64,000 nucleotides of DNA from Excoecaria cochinchinensis (taxonomy: Eukaryota > Streptophyta > Magnoliopsida > Malpighiales > Euphorbiaceae): NCBI GenBank assembly GCA_947683425.1, contig CANTUQ010000004.1, positions 11,446,001 through 11,510,000 of the forward strand, read 5' to 3'. Positions 10,504 to 24,565 of the stretch are shown one piece after another. The notes beneath the pieces are model-generated. The model had not been told where the DNA came from. It ran no database searches and worked only from the letters and a program-made list of their open reading frames with translations. The position numbers and the translations under genes are program-made. How positions within the stretch are numbered: position 1 is the stretch's first letter; every line of letters begins with the position of its first letter.

Positions 10504-12686
10504 TGTAAGCACCGTGTCCCAAAGGTAGTCCAGATTAGAGATTACCCGATGAAGAAATCGATGCCCGATTCGGAATGAACGGATGAGATCTAGAGATTTT
10601 GGTCCTCTAGATTCAAGAGAAGTATGGATTCATATTTGCAGTAATGAGAAAAAGAAAATTGGGGATTTTTTGGACTTGAAAAGAAGTTTTTCCTCAATCG
10701 GCGGTCAGCCCGTCGGTCATGGGCCGCCTGTCGCTCGCTGGGGGTTTCGTCTCTCGTCATGAGGGACGGGCCATCGGTTAAATGGGCGATGAACACATGT
10801 CCTCGCACTTACATCCGTCTGTGGGTCTCAGGCGCCCATCGGTTAAATCCTTTCTCCTACAGGAAAAAGGATTTAACAGACGCCCATCGGTAGACTTCCG
10901 ACGGTCGTCGATTTTAGGGTTTTGAGAAAAAAATAATATAAAAAGGTTTTTTTGAACCATTTTGGGGGTGGGACGATTTTAGCTACTGTTTACCCTAAAA
11001 ATCCATTTCTGATTTTTAATTCCAACCTTTTCATCTCATTTAAATTTCTTCATTTTCATTTTCATTTTATTTTGATTTAGTGAATTTAATTAATTGAAGG
11101 GAGCTAAAGTCAATTTGTTTCCCATCAATATTTATAGATTCCAACATCTGCATATTTTTGTGATTATCAAGAAAAGAAAAACCCAAGTTTCTTTTCTTGA
11201 TTTTTGCTCATTTCTCGTGAAGCATGCAGGATTCGAACCATCCGAAAATCCATCCTAAAAGGTAAAATCCGAGGGTAAATATTCTGGACATACATTCTGT
11301 TTGATTTATTGTAATTATTTTCATTTACTTTCGGTTCTTCTTTTGAGAAAAATTATTTGGTTGAGAAAAGTTTTATTTTTGCTGTATTTTGAAGAACAGT
11401 GGTGACTGACGGGCAGTAAGGTCACCGACGCTTGTCTCTCGGTTGAGCGACGGCGCGTAAACGGCTCACCTATTACCCGCCGGTCACCCCAACAGATGCC
11501 CATCGGTAAAATTTTTGTGGCCGTCCCTGGGTTCTGTCTCCATTTTTTCAAGCTGCTTTATTTCCTTTTGTTATTTATTCCTTTTTTATTATTTTTTTCT
11601 TTTATCTTCCAAAATCTTTTCTTTTTTGTAAATAAGAAGAATATCAATAGTTTTTATTTATTTTTTGAATTTTAATCTTCTTTTACATTTATTCTTGCTT
11701 GTTTATAAGTACTAATATTGTTGATCATTTTGTAAGATTGTAATATTTGGTCATTGAGATGGTTTGAGCTTGAGAGGAAGTTATCATTCACACCATGGAA
11801 GACTCCGATGGGTTTAATCCTTTATCCCTTTGCCATTTATTTATTTAGATTACGAGTTTCTTATTATCTTTATGTTTATATAAATTGTTTTATTTTGCGA
11901 TTAAATAAAAATGGACAAATGTTTTAATTTAATCAATTTGGTGATTTTGCAAATAAAGGACCAAAGTCCTATTTTAGCCAACGAATAATGTCACATAAAA
12001 ATCGTTTTCACCATAAATGCATGCAAGGACCAAAGTCCTCAAAATAAATGAATTCCCCGTTTTGTGTATGTATCGCACTTTTTAAATGGGAGTTGTATTC
12101 TGCTCCTAGTATTTTTGTAATTTATTTTGGAATGTTTATTTTTATTTTTATTTTTACTCTTGTTTTATTTATCTATTAATGCTTTTGACATGAATAATTG
12201 TGCCTTTAATTAAATTGCATCGTGTGGAGAGAGAGTGAACTAATAAATTCAAAACTTAATTGTAAAATTAATCAAGGTAAAAATAGATGAGAAGTACCGA
12301 ACCCATCTTTGGTCTTTGGGCTCAACGAGGCAAGAGGTCTATCCAATCACTCATTGGAACAAGACCTCCAAGACACCTCTTGTGTCAACTGACTCAATAA
12401 ATCCTAGGCTCCATAGGGTTAGAGGGTCATTCCTAATGTTCTATTGGGGTGATTACCTCTAACACCACCTTTGGCTGGCCCAAAATGGATATATGCGCCG
12501 TCTTAGGCTCACTGAGGCGAGATGAACTTTCCCAATGTTCTATTTGGTAGCGACTCCATGAAACCTCCTTATTGCCCAAAATAGATGCACTTGTAAATAC
12601 CTTACAAGTTGTCAATAAACCTCACTTGCCCGATCTCCCTCAAGCGGGCGGTCCAGGGGCGCCCACGGGGTTCGGCACGCGTCACA
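10504..12686 (+). mobile_element. Tat/Ogre-like LTR inside element A
   Basis: It starts TGTAAGCACCGTGTCCC and ends CGCGTCACA immediately before a TGGCGACTGCGCTGGGGA primer binding site. It contains GC-rich blocks built on CGCCCATCGGTAAA (10690-10910 and 11395-11520) and a long hairpin at 10842-10877. No matching plus-strand LTR is seen downstream, so the element is truncated or rearranged. Lineage is inferred from the primer binding site. Confidence 0.55.
10842..10877 (+). repeat. Perfect 12-bp inverted repeat
   Basis: GTTAAATCCTTT at 10842-10853 and its exact reverse complement at 10866-10877, with a 12-base loop, sit between two CGCCCATCGGT repeats of the Tat-like LTR. Confidence 0.85.
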
Positions 12687-12687
12687 A

Positions 12688-12705
12688 TGGCGACTGCGCT
12701 GGGGA
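12688..12705 (+). other. Primer binding site, Tat/Ogre type
   Basis: TGGCGACTGCGCTGGGGA lies one base after the LTR end. TGGCGACTnnGCTGGGGA is the form I associate with Tat/Ogre elements and a tRNA-Arg primer. Confidence 0.6.
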
Positions 12706-13480
12706 CTTGTTCGAGACTTCGATTTGAAAATACCTTGATTAAAATTTACGATTAAGTTTTAGTTTATAAATTCACTTTCTCTCAAATTTGAATTACATCC
12801 CATTAGAGCCTTAGATTACGCTAGATTGGTTCCTTCTAAACCTCGGTGCATTCCCGAAGCACAACCCTACGTTCACTCAATGTAGGGAAGTGTTAAGGAT
12901 AATCACTAGCCCAAGCCTCCTACCATTTGGTATATAAAATGGAGACCCGATCGGTCATTACGCTCACGACGAGCTAGACCTATTGGCTGGGACCATGCTT
13001 GGGTAGACCTAAAGTAACATCGCCCTTGACCAAAGCTCATATAATGGCCATAGATACTTCCCTAGGTGATATGAACCATAATACTGTGCCTGCTGTATAG
13101 ATCCTTACGTATTGGGTGAGTCCAAATGTCTTGTTGGGTTACCTAGCCAAAGGCTTTCATGCCCCGGTAGGGCATGTCAATATATTTGGATTACAGTGAC
13201 GCGCGCTGGAAGTACCCAGCAAGGGCCCTCGCTTTGAATCCGCCTTTGGGATTCGAGTAATTAGTTCGCGTCTTTTTGATCATGGGCATTATGAGACATC
13301 ATCGGTGTATCCCTCCCAATAGGACATCAGGGAGAACCACCTAGCCTAATGACGACTAAAGACACCTTTGATGTATTTGGGGTCGCCACCCAATTTGCGA
13401 GAAATTGGGAAAAGTCTCTCACCTCTAACGGTCTAAACCAGAGATATGGTGTCTGGAACTTCCCTCTTATTTATGCTTTG
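12706..13480 (+). mobile_element. Tat-like leader, non-coding
   Basis: Moderately GC-rich leader text follows the primer binding site, with phrases such as GGTCGCCACCCAATTT (about 13381). I see no gag or pol frame. The switch to minus-strand LTR-like text lies somewhere around 13450-13650; I cannot place it exactly. Confidence 0.4.
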
Positions 13481-14375
13481 GTTAATTATAAATGACTTTT
13501 TAACCTCTTAAAATTATATCTCTCATATCACGCGATTGATGCATTTAAATTAAATAGCGCATTCCAAGCATACGAAAGCGATAAAAGGAAAGCGATAAAG
13601 TAAATAAAGAAAGCGATAAATGAAAGCGGTAAACACGCAAGCACACAATTACAAGAGAAATTGGGGCGGAATATAACCCCAATAAAAGAAATTAAAAATG
13701 TAAATGGGACGTAATACAATCCCCCAAAGATAAATAAAATTGCCCCAAAATTAATTACAAGTACCCAAAAAGGAATGAACTTGAATTTAAAACACTCACA
13801 TGAAATAGAAAAGCATACATAAATCGGGACATTATTTTGGGAACGTTGGTTCCTTCGCACTTGGTCGAAACTTAGAAACATTGGTTCCTTCGCATTTATT
13901 TAAAGAGGGTTTGAAGAGTCATTTTAAATTGGTGAGTGAAAATCGAGATGAGTGATCCCATTTTTGGAGAAAATTGACTCTTCATTTTAATGGTGATATT
14001 TTTATTGTTAGTCTAAAACAAGGGACATTGGTCCCAATTTTATTTGTGAAAAACTCAATTTAATTGCAACAGTATTTTTGTGACTTTTTATCTCACTCGT
14101 GCATAAATAAAATAATTATTTACAAATAATCACAACATGAAGAGAGGGATTGGAAAGATCTCACACAAACCGGAGAGTACGTCCACGCGTTGCGACCCAT
14201 CTGGGGAGTCGCGGGGCGCTCACATAGCTCGACTCAAATTAAATCTCATACAAAAATTAACATCAAAAATATTAGTAATGGTTCTAAAGATTAATAAAGC
14301 AAAGGCAAGATAATGACAACAATAAAATTATAGTGATGGTAACAACAAATAATCATGGCATGGTAACAACAATAA

Positions 14376-14583
<208 letters not shown>

Positions 14584-15490
14584 GTGTCGACCAAGCCAGC
14601 AAGCATGTGTGTATAATAGTGATAATAGATACAATAATAATAATGAAAACAAGAATAATAGGATAGAAAGGAGGCTGGCGGGGAACCAAAGAAATAAAAC
14701 CATACAAAATCAAATTAATTGACTAAATGGGAATATTAATAGTGCAACAAACTAAAGATGTTGGGAATAGACAATATACATAATAATAATAACAAAAATG
14801 ACAAAATTAACAATAATAAATGACAAATAAAATTAAATGAGAACGGGTCCAAAGTGTTTACCCTCACAATTTTTAGATCAGAAATAGGATGTCTCAATCC
14901 GTTCCCCTTGTCGATTTTTTTGATGATAATAATATTCGAAACAAGTGTAAAAATTTGTGTTTTAAATAAATTAATTCAATAAAATATTTTTGGTGGGATG
15001 AATAAGCTAAGAAAATTAATTTCTCTTACTCAAATCAAACCAAAGATTAAGTATTTTAGAGTAATAAAGACTAAAACTTGAGAAGAAAAAAAAGACTTGA
15101 AGATTTTTTGAAGAAGAATTTTAGAAGAAGAAGATGCTTCCTAGAGAGTGAAAAATGCTAGAGAGAAAAAGCCAAGGAATTGATTTTTGTAAAATCTGCC
15201 GTCCTTTGAAAATGAGGGGAAAACCCTCTTTAATTTTTGCCTTGGCCAAAAATGGGAAAAAACCAAAAGGTCTTTTATTTTTTTGCTTCCCCAAAAGAGC
15301 ATTAGATGGTGAAAATAACGGGCAAAATAGACTGAAAATCAGGCTGAAAAAAAAGCAGAAAACAGTGAAAACGACGGGCCAGAGCAGGTGGCCGCGCGGT
15401 GAAGGGTGCAACGCGCGCGCTGCCCTTGGTAGCACGCGGAGACGCGCGCGTTACGCTGTCACCGCGTGTATGTGCGCGTCAACAGTAAGG

Positions 15491-15590
15491 GGCCGCGTGG
15501 TGGCCAAGTGGCCACCACGCGGCCACCTTGGCCAAAAGCTAAAGGTGGCCGCGCGATGGCCACTTTGCCATCACGCGGCCAAAGGTGGTA
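15491..15590 (+). repeat. GC-rich hairpins, GGCCGCG type
   Basis: A perfect 16-bp inverted repeat with a 2-base loop: 15491-15506 (GGCCGCGTGGTGGCCA) and 15509-15524. About 25 bp on, a second near-perfect one, one mismatch, is built on TGGCCGCGCGATGGC and TGCCATCACGCGGCCA. They lie in the Tat-like minus LTR fragment. Confidence 0.9.
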
Positions 15591-15692
15591 AATTGGCCAT
15601 TACCCCTTGATTGAGAATGACTCCTTTTTTTTCTTTTACTGAGATTGAAATGATTGAGAATGTGGTTCACTCAGTTTACTCGAGGACGAGTA

Positions 15693-15713
15693 AAGGTTTG
15701 AGTTTGGAGCAGT
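15693..15713 (+). other. Element A polypurine tract region
   Basis: AAAGGTTTGAGTTTGGAGCA immediately precedes the 3' LTR start. It follows CTCGAGGACGAG, which parallels CTCGAGGGCGAG before the tract of the minus-strand Athila (49843-49860). Confidence 0.65.
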
Positions 15714-17283
15714 TGATAAGTTACAATTATATTAATATTTTAGATTATTTCTTGACATAATTATGTGTTTTATTTATTTATTTTTAATCTTAATTAGTTA
15801 GTTTTTGTCATTTTATTAGTTTTTAATGTTTTTATGATTTTTAATAAGTTTTGGGATGTTTTGAGGCGTTTTGTTTTAATCAGAAGCTAAATTGGAGGTT
15901 TGAGGTTGATTTTATGAGAAATTGGTGAAAGAGGGCAGATTTTGCCTAAAGCAGAGCTGTGCTTTTGACGGAAGCGCCCAGCAGTGAGATCAGTTGATGA
16001 CACAGCTTTGTTTTCTCACAAAACTCAGCTGTGTTATGCAGCGTAAGGCACGAGCACGAAGGCAGCAATGCGCACGATCACGCCAAAAGCACAGCTGTGC
16101 TTTCATAAAACGCATAGTAATGTTGCACCGTTTCCACCAAAATTGCGCACGCAACGCAACCCGTTCAAAAACATAGCTGTGATTCACAAAGCACAGCTGT
16201 GCTCTTCGTCAGACCTTAAAAAGAAAAAAACGTCGCTTCATCTGGGGGGAGGAGACTTAGATTTTAATTTTAGTTCCAGTAGTAGCCTTTTATATTTGTT
16301 TTAGGTTTTAATTTTCATTTGAAATAATGTTTTAGCTTAGATTTAATTTTAAATTTCAATTTTGTTCTTAATATATTTATATTAATTTAGTTTAAATTTA
16401 TATTTTTGGAGATTCAAGGAATTCCAAGGTTGAAGAACAAAAGCTTCAAGATCTATTTTCTCTCTCATCAAGGGTGTATTCTAAACTTGAATTTTTCATT
16501 TTTTATGTTTATATTCTTGATGTTAGAGTAGTTATTCATGCTTAGGAGTTCTTGAATCATACATTGTATTTGGATTTATGGATTTAATTAATATTTTCAG
16601 GATTTCTTTTATTTCTCTTGTTATATTTTCTGTATTTTTAATGATTATTGGGTTTGATTTTGATTTAGTTCGGAATGAAGATTGATTTCAAATTTGATTA
16701 TTTTTGTAATTTATTTTTGCTCTGTTCTTATATCTCTCATCTATAGGTTTTGCCTACTTCGGATTGGGACGCTTGATTTATAGATGTTAGTTTTATAAAA
16801 TTCAGAAATGTGAGGAATAGATGGGTATTAGATTAAATTGCTCCAGATGGGATTTTAATTCATACCTAGGACTTTAGACCCGTGCTTAGGCTAATTGTAT
16901 GGCTTGCTCCGGATTGGGATGTCATACAATTAGAGTAGCTTGCTCCGGATGGGATGCTCAGGTTTAGTTGGGTTGTCCAGAATTTCATGTTTCTATTGGT
17001 TACCAATTTTTAATTACATTTATGAGGATAGAATTTCCTAAGCATTTAGTTTCATCCTTGAGTAATTTCTTGATGAACAATTTTATATTTAATCGTTAAT
17101 TTAGTTTCTTGTCTAGCTTATAATTTTCCACCAAACAAATCGGGGATATCTCAAATTCACTCGACCATAGATATTTAACGTGACAATCCTTTTTCCCTTG
17201 GGTTCGATATTCGCAGGTCTTTAATTATACTCGCTATATTACTTATGGATTCAGTACACTTGCAGACCACCGACCAAGTTTTT
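15714..17283 (+). repeat. Element A 3' LTR
   Basis: Homologous to 2467-4050, with the same start TGATAAGTTACAATTA and the same end ACCAAGTTTTT. The palindrome cassette lies at about 15948-16210, and some copies are more decayed than in the 5' LTR. ATGACA follows at 17284. Confidence 0.9.
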
Positions 17284-17808
17284 ATGACAATAATAATGAT
17301 AACATTAGAGGACTTAAAAAAATATAGTACTGCGTTAGGTAAAATTAATTGAATGCTGCATAATTTATAATTGAAGTATAGTTGTAATGAATAAAGAGTA
17401 GGTAATAGAATAATAATAGTATTACCGTAATAGTACCAGGAAGAGTAATACAAATGACAAGAGTAATTAGTCGACATAAATAAAAAAAAGTTATATGAAA
17501 CAATGTTAATAAATAATTAGAAGTGGCATAAAAATGTTAGTAACAGGACTGTTTAGGTGCAAAGGATTTTGGACAGTTAGTAAGATGTTAAAGTATATAA
17601 GGAAAATAATGTAAACCGTTATAAGGATTAAGTAAACAATATGGGTAAATAAGATATTGTTATAATGATGGAATTGTTAGTCACAGTAATAATAAAGTTA
17701 ATTATAAAAAAATAGTTATTGACATATATTAAATTAATAGTATCAATAGGATTATCTGTTAAGTTAAAAGAATAATAAATATATTAAGTACTTCGATAAG
17801 TCAGTATT
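17284..17808 (+). mobile_element. Element E, left LTR, fragment 2
   Basis: AT-rich, non-coding DNA similar in composition to 2200-2463, on the far side of element A. It ends where the inverted Tekay-like LTR starts. Linkage to E rests on the duplicated ATGACA and on layout. Confidence 0.45.
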
Positions 17809-20435
17809 GTGACACCCCTTACCCGTACTCAGGCGATCCCATCCCAAGAGGAGTAAGATGTCGTACGAATCAGGGTGCTACCAAACAAAGCAGAGAACAA
17901 TGCTTAGATAAACATACACAAAAGCGGGGGTAATTAAAAACTTTTGCGAAGTATAAGAAAGCGAAAGCTGATCATGCATTAATATAACGGAGGCATTACA
18001 TTACTGTTCTGATCAACTAAGAAATACAACAATTAATTACAAATCCCAAAATTACATAAACAAAAGCGAAAGCTATTACAAAACCAAAATAAGAGAGTTC
18101 TATACAAAAAGAATCTCAAAATACAAAACTCAGTCCTATTCTAAACCCTGCTGCGTTGGCTTGGACTGCGGCGACACTCTCAAAGCAACTCCTTCCGCAC
18201 CTGCACGGGTAAACACACCGTGCTAAGCGATAAACGCTTAGTGGGGAACCACACATATATCAAAGGACAACCATTCACAACGGTCGTCAAGGCAAAACAC
18301 AAGCGTACATCATAATATACCATACACATAGCATATCAATTGCATAAGCATGCATATATACTAAAGCCATACATTCAGAAGCTCATAACAATATTCATAT
18401 TCCCATAACAGATTATACTTTTCACTTATGAGTTCACACATGTGTCACATACATTTCCTCATAACACAATTCATACCAGGTACCTGCTGACTCGAGGGAG
18501 TGGATAATGAGTGTATGGACAGTACTTTACGGGTATGAGCCGATACGGACAGTACCTTACGGGTACGAATCGATAAATCAAAATACTTTTAACTTTCACA
18601 AAACATTTTTAAAAGAGATCTTAAACAAGATCCAAACACATAGGGGTTTGCGAGGAACCAAGCGATGACCTGATCGGGGTCCAAACGAAACTGAGGGCTG
18701 TAGCTATAAGACTCTATTAGGCATGCCTAACTATCCACTTTCTAAACTCTAGCAGGTCATGCATAAACCATTAAATCCATTTCATAACATTCCAAAATCA
18801 TCATCATACATGTACATAGTCGTATCATGGGTCCGCATTCATATAATTCATAAGACATCAAGCATAAATCTCATAGACATTAAAGGAAACTGGAGTTCAA
18901 AAACTGCACACAACAAAAGAAAACTCATTCAGCATACAGGGAGTTATCGTGCTCGTGACGTCTGTCACGCTCGCGACAGAGACCGAAGTCTCTTCGCTGC
19001 GCGTACGCAACGGATTTCGCGACCGCGAGGTGGACGGAGGGGCCAAGCTCTGTCGCGTTCGCGACGTATGTCACAATCGCTACAGAGAAAAAATATTGCT
19101 ATCGCGGGCTCGCAACAAATCGCGTGCCCGCGATAGCACTTGGCCAACATCGCGCTCTGTCGCGATTGCGACGGATGTCGCACTCGGGACAGAGGGTGCT
19201 CAACACTTCGGTTATCGCGGGCTCGCGACAAAATCACGTGCTCGCAACAGCAAAGCTCCAAAACACCGATCTCTGTCACGCTCGCGACATCGTCGCGATC
19301 GCGATAGCATCAGGTTTTCCAAAATCTGCAGAATTCTGCAGATTTTCTTCCTCCCACAATCAACCACAAACACACACAAAACTCATCCAAGAACCTCTTA
19401 CCTCAAACCCAGACATCCATTAGCGTTAACAACCATAATATAACATTAATCAACAAGAAATTTCACACAATTCATTAATTTAAACCTCCAATTCCAAGAA
19501 TCATCCAAAACCCCAATTTATGCACAAAACCACATCAACTCCAACATTATCACAATTAACTCATGCTCTTGCAAGATTCACATTCCAAAATAAAAACCCA
19601 TAGCGTATACATCAAAATAAAGAACGTATAACAACCTAATTCTAAGAAACCATCAAATCTCATACATAAACATATATATATACATGAAAACCAAGAAATT
19701 CCCAAACCTTAAAATCCTTGGCTCCTATTGCTTGGATCCACTAGTTCCAGCCTTCTCTTTGCCCTTTGGCTCGCGAGGAGGCTCAACTAAGCATAAACAA
19801 GCACCCAAACACCAAAAACACAAACCCTAACTTAGATCCAACCCAAGAAGAAGAAGAAGAAAATGCATGAATAACACAAGGAAAAAGCAAGAACTTACCA
19901 AGGAAGATGTAAGGGAGTAATTAATTCCACCACTTGAGCTTGAATCTAAGTAAAGCACTTAGGAGAGTGCAAAGGAGGAAGAAGAAGAAGCAGGAGGAGA
20001 GAAAATGGGAAATGGGTTTCAAAAATCTGATTTTTCCCTTTTTCATTTTCTCTTTCCCATCTTTCTTTCCCCTTTACACATGTCAACCATCTAGTGGAGG
20101 AGATTACTTACTCACACCCTAACTAAATATATCACATGCACACAATGAAACACCCTAATAATGCACCCTACACATGTATGAGCAACACACACAATGCTCC
20201 CTCAAGGACACACCCTACAAATGTATGAATGCATGCACACCACAATAACCCACTAGTGCATATCCTATAATGGTGCACTCATACACACACAAATCTGTCC
20301 TAACTAATTCACACCATGGTGCAACACATGCACACACGCACCAGAAAAATCCCAAATCATACAATATTACCAAAATACCCTTATTATGCTAGACTCATGC
20401 AAATGCACACACATACATATATGGCTCATTCAACT
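17809..20435 (-). mobile_element. Tekay-like D-family LTR, minus orientation, 5' end lost
   Basis: Reverse complement of the D LTR. It begins TGTGACACCCC at 17809 (LTR end) and carries the double hairpin (18203-18241), the hairpin-array domain (18482-18757) and the TCGCGA cassette (18945-19320). Its LTR-start side breaks off after GGCTCATTCAACTAG (about 20422-20436), short of the expected TGTCACACCCC. No primer binding site or internal region is attached. Confidence 0.8.
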
Positions 20436-22125
20436 AGAGCACATGTTTTGAGCCTTTTCTTCTCTATTTTTGAGTCCAAGGTTGACCCGGATCAATCCCG
20501 TATCTTTCCCATCAGTTATTATGCATGTTTATGATAATTAAATGGCTATATAAGTAGTTGTCGTTGGGAAAAACTTAGGAGTATGATTAAGATTGGTGAT
20601 TTAGCTAGCAAATAATAATAGATATAACTTTGTGAAGGATGAGGATTAATATGTGTTGATCTCATGAATAACCTAAGCATGATATATCATATGTTTGAAT
20701 GCATTTAACATGGGTGCGATTGAGATGAATGACGAATAATGTTATTATTATAGATTGTGTAAATGGATATTGTTAGTGGCATGTTTTATCGGAATTCTTG
20801 TTAACGGATGTGGTATTTATGTTGTCAATGATGTGTGGCTTGCTGGAAATGAGGTAAGTCGACGTTTTGATGCTTGGTTTAAGAATTGGGTGTTGTGAAG
20901 AGGGAATTTTCTGCAGAATTCTTGTAAGGGTTGGAATTCCTGACTCTGTCGTGAGCGCGACATTGTCGCGAGGTCACGACAGAGCCCGGTGAAAGCAGCC
21001 CTCACACGCGTCCGAGCGCTCCGCCGAGCCGTGCAGCATAGCCTCTGTCGCGAGTGCGACAGAGAGCTCGGTTGCCGAAATTGTTGGGTTGGCAGTTCAC
21101 TGTCGCCAGCGTGATGTATGTCGCGAGCATGACAGCGAGATGCCCTAGTTCCCTCGCGAGATCGCGAAAGTTGCCGTGATCGCGACCTGGGCCAAGTTGC
21201 CTCTATCGCGATCGCGACACTCCTGGTTTCCAAATTGAGTTTTCGTTTATTATGCCAATGTGTGAATTCCGAACTTGTGATGCTTTTAGGTTTATACTTT
21301 GACTATTTTATGAAGTATGTTAATATAATTGAATGTATTATGCATATCTATACTTATGATCTCTCTCTAAGATTATTATGTTATGCTTAAGTGTAAATTG
21401 TATGATGCATGATTGACTTTATGAACTTATTCATATGTCTTATCTATTGCTGATTTTGTACAATGATATAAATTACGTGATTTGAAATATGATTTTTATT
21501 ATGCATGACCTGCGAGAGTCAGTCTAGTGGATAGTTAGGCATGCCTAATAGAGTCTGTATGTGTAGCTGCAGCGCCCCTTTGAACGATTTGGACCCTGAT
21601 CAGGTCCCTGAATGGTTCCTCGCGAACCCTATTATGTGTATGTGTATGGATCTTGTTTAAGGTCCTGTTTTGGGAAATGCTTTTGAAATATGGAAAGTAA
21701 CAGTACTTTGCGATTTGTACCCGTAAGGTACAGTTTGTTACTCGTTATCCACTATTTTGAGTCAGCAGGTATTTCGTTTGCTTTATCTAATATGAATATG
21801 AGAATATGATATCTGAATGTGTAAGATTTCGATCATATGAACCAGTTATGAATATAAGAATGTGATATCAGTATGAGTATGATTTTGGGATATGTGAATG
21901 TGCTTACAAATCTCCGAGTGGGCTTAAGGTAACTCTAACCTGCATATTGTACCTTTGTCCTTATCTGTAAATGATCTTGTATATAGTATGTGTGATTGAG
22001 GTCGGTGTGGCATATAATGTTGACACTACATTTCTGTATAGTAATATGATAAATTAACATGTATATGAATGCGAGTTTGAATTACTGAATACGACGGTTG
22101 AAGTATATGTATATTAATATGAATA
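20436..22125 (+). mobile_element. Variant D-type LTR (D2), left part, chimeric
   Basis: The first about 300 bp (20440-20760) resemble the C LTR at 51570-51860 (shared ATTATGCATG and AAAAACTTA phrases). From about 20780 the text follows the D LTR, with the TCGCGA cassette (20945-21220) and hairpin-array domain (21508-21770). It is interrupted by a solo LTR at 22126 and resumes at 24566. The LTR start is missing. Confidence 0.65.
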
Positions 22126-24565
22126 TGTCACACCCCATTTGTCCCCTAGTGGAATGAGCCTGTCAGTCTGTCTGTCTGTCTGTATGTGTAAACATTTGCA
22201 TGTGTTCAGTATGTCATAAGGGTATTTAAGTAAAATGTATGATTTTGGGGTTTATTATTATGTGGGTGCATACATGACATTAGTGTGTGAATTAGTTAGG
22301 AATTACTGGTGTACACTAGAGCATACCTTTGTAGGGTGTTTTAACTAGGAATGCATTATGTGTGAGTGTTGTGTGTGGAGTTAGGGTGTGAGTGAGTAAG
22401 TTCCACCACCAAGAAAATGACATGTGTATTAGGTTAAGGAAAATAAAGAAAGAAATGAAGGAAGAGTGAAAGGAAATCAGATTCACATTTTTCCCTTCAA
22501 CCTTCATCTTCTTCTCCCTTTTCCCTTTCCTAATTACTACTTGCTATCTGTTAAATAAGTGTGGTTGTGGAAATTGGTCACTCTTACTCCTAGCTTGGTA
22601 AGTGTATATCTTGTCTTTGTTTTACTGTCACTTTACATCTTCATCTTCTTCTTTAGGTGAGTTTTAATTTAGGGTTGCATATTGATGTTCATTACTGTGT
22701 TTGTGTTTTAGCTGAGGCTCCACGCGATCCCAAAGGCAAAGAGGTTGCTGGGAGCAGTGGGACTAAGTGTTAGAAGCTTAGAATCAAGGTTTGGGAATGT
22801 TTATTTGTGAAATTGTGTGATTTTGATTTTACTGTGAAATTCTAGGGTTTATGTTCTTGTGAGTTTGAATGCATACGTTCTTGATTTGATTTGATTAATT
22901 AGTTGATGAATTGAGTTGTATAATTGTTGCCTATATTGTTTAAGATAATTTATGGAAGGTAAAAACAGGTTTGTATGGTTTTAAATCAAATTGGGATTGG
23001 AATTGTTGTTCTGAAAATTCTGGAAATTCTGGAAAAATCGAAGTACTGTTGGAGTTCTCTGCGTTCGCGTGACTCGCTACGGAAGAAGGCAAGTCACGAG
23101 ACGTGACCCTCGGTCACGCCGTGACCTGCCTGTTGAGAAGCCAGTCGCGTGACCAGCTGAAGATCAAGCAAGTCACGTGACGTGACCTTCGGTCACGTCG
23201 TGCGACCTGCGAAGACGCTGCGTGATCTGCGAGATCACGCAACGTGATCTGCGAGGAAGCAGCACGTCATGAGACGTGACGTCCAGTCACGCCGTGACCT
23301 GCAAGGGCATTGCGTGATTTGTGAAGATCACGCAACGTGACCGGCGAGGGACAAGCAAGTCACGTCGCGTGACCTGCCTGTTGGGAGGGCCAGTCACGTC
23401 TCGTGACCAGCCAATCTCGCCTATTCCTCCGTTCAGCTCATTTTTCCGAAATTTCCTAGTTTTTAACTCAGAAATGAATTTGGTATTTCTTCTGAATGGA
23501 CTTTACTGTTGTATGATGCATGTCTTACTGTTTGATGCTTCGATATGCGTGATAGCATGATTTTCTGATGAATTATATTTTGTATCTTGAAATGTGATCT
23601 GTTTGACGCATAACCTGCTAGAGTCAAGTAAGTGGATAGTTAGGCATGCCTAATAGAGTCTGTTAGCTGCAGCCCATAGTTCTGTTTGGACCCCGATCAG
23701 GTCCCCGTTTGGTTCCTCGCGAACCCTTTTCTGTATTGGATCTTGTTTAAGTTCCCTTTTGAAAATATCTGTGAAAGTTAAAGTAAAATGGTTTAATCGG
23801 TTCGTACCCATAATGTACTGTCTGTAATCGGCTCGTACCCGGAAAGTACTGTCTGTACACTCGTTATCCACTATCTAGAGTCAGCAGGTGTTCTTTAAAT
23901 GTTTATTTGAACTGCTTGATCTGATTTGGCTATAAAAGGATTATCTGAATGAGTATATCAATGTATTGTATTTTGGATTATTTCTGAATGAGTATGATTA
24001 TGAAATACTGATTGTATGGCTTTATTACATGAGCATGTTTGTACGAATTATGTTATAGCCTTTGCATTCTGCCATTGTGAATGTGTTATGACTTGACGAC
24101 CATTGTGAATGGCCGTCCATTATTTATGTGTGTTTCCCCACTAAGCGTTTTTCGCTTAGCACGGTGTTTTTACCCGTGCAGGTGCGGAAGGCGTTTGATT
24201 TGGGAGAGTCGCCGTCATCAAGCCAACACAGAAGGGATTAGTGTAGGGCTCAGTTTTGTATTAGTGATAATTCTTTTTGTATAGAACTCTCTGTATCAGC
24301 TTCCGCTTTTGTATCTATATTTTGTATATGTAATATTATTTAGTATCAGCTAGTTGATCAGATCATTATTGTAATAATTTATTATAGTAATGCATGATCA
24401 GCTTTTGCTTTCTTTATGTAAAGTTTTTAATTATTCTGTATTTCTCAATGTATGTTATGAATGAATGTATGATATACTTTGTACTTGCTTGGTGGGACCT
24501 TTACTCATACAACATCTCACTCCTTCTCGGATGGGATCGCCTACGTATGGGAAGGGGGTGTTACA
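22126..24565 (+). mobile_element. Solo LTR, D family
   Basis: A complete LTR, TGTCACACCCC to GGTGTTACA (2440 bp), is flanked by an exact 5-bp duplication GAATA (22121-22125 and 24566-24570) with no primer binding site or polypurine tract, so it is a solo LTR left by LTR-LTR recombination. Its GC-rich cassette (23055-23420) is of the GTCACGTGAC type, unlike other D LTRs. It has the hairpin array (23613-23889) and double hairpin (24141-24180). Confidence 0.9.
23055..23420 (+). repeat. GTCACGTGAC cassette
   Basis: Repeated AAGTCACGTGACGTGACC, CGTGATCTGCGAGATCACG and GGTCACGCCGTGACC units, mostly self-complementary, over about 360 bp. Contains CACGTG and TGACGTGA cores. Confidence 0.9.
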